A model generated the notes under the pieces. The model did not search any database, was not told the DNA's origin, and worked only from the letters and a program-made list of their open reading frames with translations. The position numbers and the translations under genes are program-made. Positions 59,461 to 64,000 of a stretch of DNA of 64,000 nucleotides are shown here, in pieces. The number at the start of each line of letters is the position of its first letter. Within the stretch, counting starts at the first letter, position 1. This stretch comes from DASVWZ01 sp963715675 (GTDB lineage: Bacteria > Acidobacteriota > Terriglobia > Terriglobales > Acidobacteriaceae): positions 62,001-126,000 of the forward strand of contig OY970265.1 in the NCBI GenBank assembly GCA_963715675.1, read 5' to 3'.

Positions 59461-60430
59461 ATGCTCACGCGTAGAAAGTGCGCTCCAATCATTGCAGTCC
59501 TGCTGGGGCTCGCGTCATGCCTTCAATCCCAGGAATCCTCCGATTGTCAAAAGCGTGGTGGTTGTGAATGTGCGCGACCACCAGGGTACTCTGATCTTGG
59601 GTTTGAAGCCCGCGGCACTCAACGCTACGGTCGATGGCCACGCCGCGACAGTCTCTTCTGCAACCTTGGGAACCGTGCACCGAATCGTAGTTTTGTTGGA
59701 CGTAAGCGGAAGTGTCACGTACGTGCCCGCAAAATGGTACTTAGCGCGTTTCGCGAGCGAGGACGTGATCGCGTCTTCGCCGGTCACAACCCAGGTCGCC
59801 CTGGTGGTATTTGCGGGAGATGTTGCGGAGACTCAGGATTTCAGCCACTCTCGGGTGGAACTCCTCCAAAGAATCACCCAACGGGATGATCCTAAGAAAT
59901 TAGGACCCAAATACACGGGGCGGACTACCTTGCGAGATGCTGTCTTGCACGCAACAGATCTGTTCGGGCACCCTTCGATGGGCGATGCCGTTTACGTTGT
60001 CAGTGACGGGGTAGATAACAACAGCCGAATAGGCTGGTCCGCCCTGGAGAGAATGCTGTTGGGAAAGGGCATCCGGTTATTTGGGTTCGTGCTTCCGGGC
60101 TACCCGTTCAGGGATCGAGAAGAAAAGTGGTCGCTCGATTCGTTCGGGGACCTTACTCGTGTGACGGGGGGTGGCCTCCTGAATTCCGGTGGCAATCCTT
60201 CGCCAGGGAAGGACGACTGGAAAGAAGCGTCCAAGCAGATGTTTGACCAGATGGCTCACTTCTATAGCGTCGAGTTGAACCTGCCAGCATCCCTGGACAA
60301 AGAACGCAAATTGGATCTCGAAGTAGTGGACGACAAAGGGAAGAGGTTGAAAGATCTGCAACTGTCGTTCCCACGAAAACTGGCCCCCTGCCCTCCCCCG
60401 GTGGCGCCGAAAACCAGTCCGAGTCACTAG
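59461..60430 (+). pseudogene. Secreted VWFA-domain protein, frameshifted
   Basis: ATG 59461 (after GGGGTGAAA) opens a signal peptide (CAPIIAVLLGLASCLQSQ) but the frame is then lost. The next frame continues N-P-P-I-V-K-S-V-V-V-V-N and contains the VWFA domain: the MIDAS DxSxS in RIVVLLDVSGSVTYVP, RTTLRDAVLHATDLF and YVVSDGVDNNS, ending at 60430. The total of 970 nt is one base over a multiple of three; removing one G at 59534-59535 (CAGGAATCC) restores SQNPPIVKS. It matches the acidobacterial VWFA-related secreted family. Confidence 0.8.
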
Positions 60431-60479
60431 TCCCCCGTCGTCGGAGGCGAGTTCGGAAACCTTCTTCAAGATGTACCTA

Positions 60480-60493
60480 TGTACCATGGTACA
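60480..60493. promoter_or_regulatory. 14-bp palindrome over the -10 of the RHH-like gene
   Basis: TGTACCATGGTACA, perfect. ATGTAC also precedes it at 60471-60476. Its last bases form TACACT (60490-60495), a -10-like hexamer 7 nt before ATG 60503. A likely operator, possibly for the product of the same gene. Confidence 0.6.
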
Positions 60494-60502
60494 CTGTGAG
60501 AG

Positions 60503-60844
60503 ATGACCGACCATCCAAGCTTCCTCGTCGAACGCGTGCAAACCGGTGTGCGCATGGAAAAGCGCATCCTGAAAGTGTTGAAGGCTTTCGCCGAGTACAA
60601 AGACATGACTTTGGGTGATCTGATCGAAGGCATCGTGTTACATGCCTTCGACGGAAAAGCGCCCTTTAGCCAGGATTCACTTCGCCGCATCGCTGACCTG
60701 AAGAAGTTTTACGGCCTCGATCTCAATGCAGCGGCAAGCCATCGCTTGCAAGAGGCATCGGGCGGCAAGTCCAAGGGCAGGGCCGCATCTTCACCCGCGC
60801 AGAATCGCCGGAAGATGAAATTGCCCACGAAGAAGAAACCATGA
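60503..60844 (+). CDS. RHH-like small regulator (unconfirmed)
   Basis: 113 residues. RVQTGVRMEKRILKVLKAFA could be a beta strand plus helix A, and DMTLGDLIEGIVLHAFDG helix B, of a ribbon-helix-helix fold. The C-terminal third is Lys/Arg/Ser-rich and probably disordered. It overlaps the next membrane-protein gene by 4 nt. No family name recognised; the palindrome at its promoter supports a DNA-binding role. Confidence 0.6.
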   Translation: MTDHPSFLVERVQTGVRMEKRILKVLKAFAEYKDMTLGDLIEGIVLHAFDGKAPFSQDSLRRIADLKKFYGLDLNAAASHRLQEASGGKSKGRAASSPAQNRRKMKLPTKKKP

Positions 60845-61173
60845 CGCAAAATGCCAGCAAACTTTCTCGAACCGGCCTGCAATGGTCGCTGGGAGTGGTT
60901 CTGATGTATGAATGTTCCCGGCTGCTTTTTTATTCGGACGCGGCGCGCTCGCTGGAGAAGGCCCATCTGCCCCACGTGCTGGTGTTGGCGGTCGCAGCGG
61001 TCGAACTGCTGGGCGCAATTCTTTTTCTGATTCCTCCGACGGTGCTTGCCGGAGGCCGTCTTCTGCTGGGCGTGTTTCTAGTCGCAGCGGTCGTTCACAT
61101 TCTGCATGGCCAGCCTGACGTCGGATATCTGATCATCTATGGGATGGCAGTATTGACGATCATAACCGGCTAG
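60841..61173 (+). CDS. DoxX-like small membrane protein
   Basis: 110 residues with four hydrophobic segments (LQWSLGVVLMYECSRLLFY; HVLVLAVAAVELLGAILFLI; AGGRLLLGVFLVAAVVHIL; VGYLIIYGMAVLTIITG). The size and the central P-P-T-V-L-A-G-G-R are consistent with DoxX-like proteins, but the match is weak. Starts within the stop of the preceding gene (ATGA). Converges on mscS 28 nt away. Confidence 0.55.
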   Translation: MTQNASKLSRTGLQWSLGVVLMYECSRLLFYSDAARSLEKAHLPHVLVLAVAAVELLGAILFLIPPTVLAGGRLLLGVFLVAAVVHILHGQPDVGYLIIYGMAVLTIITG

Positions 61174-61201
61174 CTGCGCAGGAGTGGCCTGGCGAAATGG
61201 G

Positions 61202-62104
61202 TTAGGACGCTTTCGTTCCCGGATCGACCACATACACTCTGCCGGGCGCAGGTGTCTGAACATTGTTTTTTTCGAAAACGTCCTTGATTCTCCGCCGCAA
61301 CTCCCGGCTGACGCCATACTGCCTGGTGGGACGCGTCTTCACCAGCATCAGATACTCCACTTCGCCGTTCCCCACCCGGTCGATTCCCGGCACCTGAATG
61401 TCGCTGACAATGTCGTCCGCATAGGCTGGATCGTGCCGCACTTCACCGGCGATCTGCTGCAGCAAAGTAACAATGCGGTCGCTGGGTTCGCTGTATGCCA
61501 CCACCACGCGCAGCGCGACTTGCGTCCAATCGCGGGTGGTATTTGACACAATGGTGATTTGGCTGTTGGGCACGGTGTGCACGGTGCCATCGTCATCCCG
61601 CAACACAGTGCGGCGAAGCGTCATTTCTTCGACCGTTCCCTTCACTCCCGCGATGCGAACGTTGTCGCCGAGGTCGTACTGATTTTCCAAAAGGATAAAG
61701 AATCCATTGATGAAATCGTGCACCAGGGTCTGCGCGCCAAAGCCGATGGCCAGACCGGCCACTCCCGCCGACGCCAGCAGCGGACCGAGATTCAAGCCCA
61801 GCAGCGGCAGGACCTCCAGCACCGCGCCAAGAACGATCACGAGTACCCCCACGCTGGTGATCACGCTGGCCAGGGTCCGCACCTGCTGGGCTCGCAGCCC
61901 GGCCGGCATCTTGCGGGTTTGCAGCCGCGTCACTTTGCGGATGATGAGCCGCAGCAGCCGGATCAGGACGAAGGCGACGACCGTGACCAGAACAATCTTC
62001 GGCACATCGTGCCGCAGAAACGCGCGCGTGTCTTCGCTCCAATCCCGCAGCAGGGCGGGGAAGCTGATTTCTTCCGGAAGCACGATGCTGAAGAGCGCTA
62101 GCAT
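61202..62104 (-). CDS. MscS-family mechanosensitive channel
   Basis: 300 residues. Three membrane helices (IVLVTVVAFVLIRLLRLII; VRTLASVITSVGVLVIVLGA; the pore helix GLNLGPLLASAGVAGLAIGF) are followed by the MscS beta domain (FINGFFILLENQYDLGDNVR, VHTVPNSQITIVSN). Releases solutes on hypo-osmotic shock. ATG 62104 is chosen over a TTG nine codons upstream. Confidence 0.92.
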   Translation of the reverse strand: MLALFSIVLPEEISFPALLRDWSEDTRAFLRHDVPKIVLVTVVAFVLIRLLRLIIRKVTRLQTRKMPAGLRAQQVRTLASVITSVGVLVIVLGAVLEVLPLLGLNLGPLLASAGVAGLAIGFGAQTLVHDFINGFFILLENQYDLGDNVRIAGVKGTVEEMTLRRTVLRDDDGTVHTVPNSQITIVSNTTRDWTQVALRVVVAYSEPSDRIVTLLQQIAGEVRHDPAYADDIVSDIQVPGIDRVGNGEVEYLMLVKTRPTRQYGVSRELRRRIKDVFEKNNVQTPAPGRVYVVDPGTKAS

Positions 62105-62161
62105 AGACTCGGCGCGATTATAGCAAGTCAAGAGCGCCGGCTCGTACCCGGGAAATCACCG

Positions 62162-62167
62162 TATAAT
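62162..62167 (+). promoter_or_regulatory. -10 box of the small secreted protein gene
   Basis: TATAAT, 30 nt before GTG 62198. Confidence 0.45.
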
Positions 62168-62197
62168 TCGTTTATTCTGCGTGCTTGCGAGGTCTGT

Positions 62198-62578
62198 GTG
62201 GGTTCAAGATCGCTGAGGTTTTTCCGCTTTTTCCTGTCACCGCTTCTGGCAGCGCTCCTGTGGCCAGGGGTCACCCAGAGTTTTGCCCAGACCCAGGGGG
62301 ATCGGCGGCTGCACCCCCCGCAGATCCCGCAGGAGCAGCCGCCATCTCCCGACGACGAAACTCGCGCCCAGCTCGAGAAAGACCAGGCGAAGAAGGCGAA
62401 CCAGCAACGTCAGGAACAGATCAAACGCGATACCGACCAGCTGCTCCAGTTGGCCACGGAACTCAAGGCCTATGTCGACAAGACCAACGAGAACATTCTT
62501 TCGCTGGATGTCCTCAAGAAGGCCGACCAGATCGAAAAACTCGCCCACAGCGTCAAGGAAAAAATGCGGGCGGAGTGA
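62198..62578 (+). CDS. Small secreted helical protein
   Basis: 126 residues, start GTG 62198 after GCGAGGTCT. A signal peptide (FFLSPLLAALLWPGVTQSFA) is followed by a Pro/Gln-rich stretch and then a long charged helix (ETRAQLEKDQAKKANQQRQE through ADQIEKLAHSVKEKM), a probable coiled coil. Common acidobacterial type; no function known. Upstream of fur but on the far side of its promoter. Confidence 0.65.
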   Translation: MGSRSLRFFRFFLSPLLAALLWPGVTQSFAQTQGDRRLHPPQIPQEQPPSPDDETRAQLEKDQAKKANQQRQEQIKRDTDQLLQLATELKAYVDKTNENILSLDVLKKADQIEKLAHSVKEKMRAE

Positions 62579-62642
62579 GCCGGCCCGGGATGCAGTTCCT
62601 GCAGCCGGGTCGACATGAGAATCGTTTGTGCAGCGCAGGAAA

Positions 62643-62672
62643 TTGTCGCGCCAGCGGCAGGTACAGTACAAT
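62643..62672 (+). promoter_or_regulatory. Putative promoter of the Fur-family gene
   Basis: TTGTCG (62643-62648), 18-nt spacer, TACAAT (62667-62672); 30 nt to ATG 62703. Confidence 0.45.
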
Positions 62673-62688
62673 TGCAACTGAGTATCAA
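62672..62688. promoter_or_regulatory. Fur-type box, copy 1 (autoregulation)
   Basis: TTGCAAC-TGA-GTATCAA, an imperfect 7-3-7 inverted repeat at the expected transcription start. Matches the perfect copy at 63265-63281 in 14 of 17 positions. Confidence 0.6.
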
Positions 62689-62702
62689 CAGGTTTCAGCT
62701 TT

Positions 62703-63152
62703 ATGCCGCTGCCAGAAACCGAGGTTCCCGGACGCCTGCAAGCCGAGCTCATGTCCCGCGGTTTGCGCATGACTCGCCAACGCTGCACCATCCTGAGCGT
62801 GGTGGAAACCGCCAAGCAACACCTGGACGCCAGCCAGCTTTTGCGGCGCGCCCGCAGACTTGACCCTCACGTCGATCGTGTCACCGTCTACCGTACGCTC
62901 AGCTTGCTGAAGCGCCACGGCCTGATCGACGAACTCGACCTGATGCACATGCAAGGGGAAAAACATTACTACGAACGCCGCCCGCAGCGCGATCACATTC
63001 ACATGGCCTGCCTGCGGTGTGGCAAAATCGCGGAATTTGAGAGCGATCTTTTTGACCGCCTCAAAGGGCAGATCCAGCGCGAATGCCGCTTCCACATCGT
63101 AGTGAGCCGTCTTGAAGTGGGCGGTTACTGCGCGCAATGCCGCGCCGCGTAG
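62703..63152 (+). CDS. Fur/Zur/PerR-family metal-responsive regulator
   Basis: 149 residues. Winged helix at the N-terminus (MTRQRCTILSVVETAKQHLD; DRVTVYRTLSLLKRHGLIDE), then the dimerisation/metal domain with a His-rich YERRPQRDHIHMACLRCGKI. Two CxxC pairs (Cys103/106 and Cys143/146) should hold the structural zinc. Iron, zinc or peroxide as the effector cannot be separated from sequence alone. A 7-3-7 inverted repeat lies at its own promoter and upstream of the next gene. Confidence 0.92.
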   Translation: MPLPETEVPGRLQAELMSRGLRMTRQRCTILSVVETAKQHLDASQLLRRARRLDPHVDRVTVYRTLSLLKRHGLIDELDLMHMQGEKHYYERRPQRDHIHMACLRCGKIAEFESDLFDRLKGQIQRECRFHIVVSRLEVGGYCAQCRAA

Positions 63153-63169
63153 CCCAGAGTTGCCGCTGC

Positions 63170-63186
63170 GTTGCAAGTGGTTGCAA
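63170..63186. repeat. GTTGCAA direct repeat after fur
   Basis: GTTGCAA-GTG-GTTGCAA, same half-site word as the boxes but in direct orientation. It could be a weak third site. Confidence 0.35.
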
Positions 63187-63264
63187 CAATCCTGAAACAA
63201 AAACTAAGCCCTCTGCTTGACCGGGAAACGCGCCCCCGATTAGCATCGTTGCAGATTCATAATA

Positions 63265-63281
63265 TTGCAACTTAGTTGCAA
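63265..63281. promoter_or_regulatory. Fur-type box, copy 2 (perfect)
   Basis: TTGCAAC-TTA-GTTGCAA, a perfect 7-3-7 inverted repeat 19 nt before ATG 63301 and just after a CATAAT hexamer (63258-63263). Well placed to block transcription. Confidence 0.7.
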
Positions 63282-63300
63282 CTGGGATCTACGCAATCCT

Positions 63301-64000
63301 ATGAACTTCAGGGGTCTACTTTGCCTATTCTTCATCCTGGCGGCCACCGCCTGCCGTGCCCAGGAGAGTCCGTACTTCGTTACCTATGACCACCACATGG
63401 AGGAGCCGGGAAACCTGGAGATTGAAACCTCCAGCACAACCGGCATTCCGCGCGCCGGACAGCAGTTATACTTTGCGCCTTACACCGAACTGGAATATGG
63501 CGTGACTGCCCGCTGGACCAGCGAACTGTACCTGGAAAGCCAGGCGACTTCGGGGGACAGCGCGCTTTTTACCGGCTGGAGGATCGAGAACCGCTTCCGG
63601 CCGCTGCGACGCGAACATCTCGTCAATCCGGTTTTGTACCTGGAGTATGAGAACCTCAACGAGGCGGACCGCATTCAGAAAGAAGTGGAAGGTCAGGCTC
63701 CGGATGTCAGTTCGCCCAACTCGATCCTGCGCCGCGAGAAAGATCGTGAACTCGAAAGCAAGCTGATTCTCTCAAGCGACGTTCATGATTGGAATCTGGC
63801 GGGAAACTTCATTGTCGCCAAGAACTTTTCCCAGAGCGAGGGAATTGAATTCGGCTACGCTGCCGGTTTCTTTCGGCCCTTGGCAAGGATGGCTTCGGGT
63901 TCCAATTGCCGGTTCTGCCGGGAAAACTTTTCTGCTGGCTTCGAGCTATACGGCGGGCTGGGAAGCACGCTGGGTTTCGGATTGCATGACACCGCGCACT
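63301..64000 (+). CDS. Secreted/envelope protein, partial (runs off the window)
   Basis: ATG 63301 with a signal peptide (LLCLFFILAATACRAQ), then Y-F-V-T-Y-D-H-H-M-E-E-P-G-N-L-E-I. The rest is rich in alternating hydrophobic strands (TELEYGVTARWTSELYLESQ; FELYGGLGSTLGFGL), suggesting an outer-membrane or periplasmic beta protein. At least 233 codons are visible with no stop. The Fur-type box at its promoter links it to metal or peroxide stress. Family recalled as common in Acidobacteriota but unnamed. Confidence 0.7.
   Translation, partial: MNFRGLLCLFFILAATACRAQESPYFVTYDHHMEEPGNLEIETSSTTGIPRAGQQLYFAPYTELEYGVTARWTSELYLESQATSGDSALFTGWRIENRFRPLRREHLVNPVLYLEYENLNEADRIQKEVEGQAPDVSSPNSILRREKDRELESKLILSSDVHDWNLAGNFIVAKNFSQSEGIEFGYAAGFFRPLARMASGSNCRFCRENFSAGFELYGGLGSTLGFGLHDTAH

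Overview
The window looks like a chromosomal segment of an Acidobacteriota member (class Terriglobia / 'Acidobacteriia'). I infer this from an acidobacterial-type VWFA protein, a short RpoZ-like protein next to rho, abundant secreted proteins of unknown function, a DUF6249 membrane protein, and intergenic repeats of a kind I associate with that phylum. No rRNA, tRNA, CRISPR array or phage module was seen.

Layout. 34-3789 (minus strand): glycolytic run gap - pgk - macro-domain protein - tpiA, with the macro gene overlapping tpiA by 4 nt. 3949-6117: PPOX-type oxidoreductase, a P-loop kinase with an Arg/Ser/Gly-rich tail, and an RsbRD-like helical protein. 6279-14401 (mostly minus): S9 peptidase, an acyl-CoA-type DRE-TIM metallolyase, the small B12-binding mutase subunit, an AlkA-like glycosylase, a DUF6249 membrane protein, an ORF6N protein with two striking palindromes, and the mutase large subunit. 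The large subunit carries Phe/Gln at the two substrate-selecting positions, as in isobutyryl-CoA mutase rather than methylmalonyl-CoA mutase. 14435-20977 (minus): DUF5700-like metallopeptidase, glycosyltransferase and two tandem TolC-like proteins. 21238-33166 (plus): truA, DinB-like, zinc-ribbon protein, a leucine/acyl-CoA catabolic run (short enoyl-CoA hydratase, MccB-type carboxyltransferase, HMG-CoA lyase, enoyl-CoA hydratase, thioesterase), hutH, nadE and a DsbA-like protein.

33291-43803 (mostly minus): a lone secretin, an M20 peptidase, a pair of ~150-bp intergenic repeats (one split by an IS5-type element with a CTAG target duplication), a PQQ-type propeller protein, a BrnT/BrnA toxin-antitoxin locus with a frameshifted toxin gene, a phosphoesterase and a GAF protein. 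44081-56593: a selenium-binding-protein-like propeller, alpha/beta hydrolase, glycerate 2-kinase, a frameshifted carboxypeptidase-regulatory-like gene, metallo-hydrolase, 3-hydroxyisobutyrate dehydrogenase-like enzyme, fatty-acid desaturase next to a two-component system, and secreted or membrane proteins. 56686-64000: rimI-like acetyltransferase, rpoZ-like, rho, a frameshifted VWFA gene, an RHH-like regulator with a palindrome over its -10, a small membrane protein, an MscS channel, a small secreted protein, a Fur-family regulator, and a secreted or envelope protein running off the end. A shared inverted repeat lies in front of the last two genes.

Themes. Several genes have a -10-like hexamer 5-9 nt before the start codon and no Shine-Dalgarno, which suggests leaderless transcripts. 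Three genes (brnT, the carboxypeptidase-like gene, the VWFA gene) each need a single-base correction to read through. They may be real pseudogenes or assembly errors. Start codons were refined by ribosome-binding sites where these were visible.
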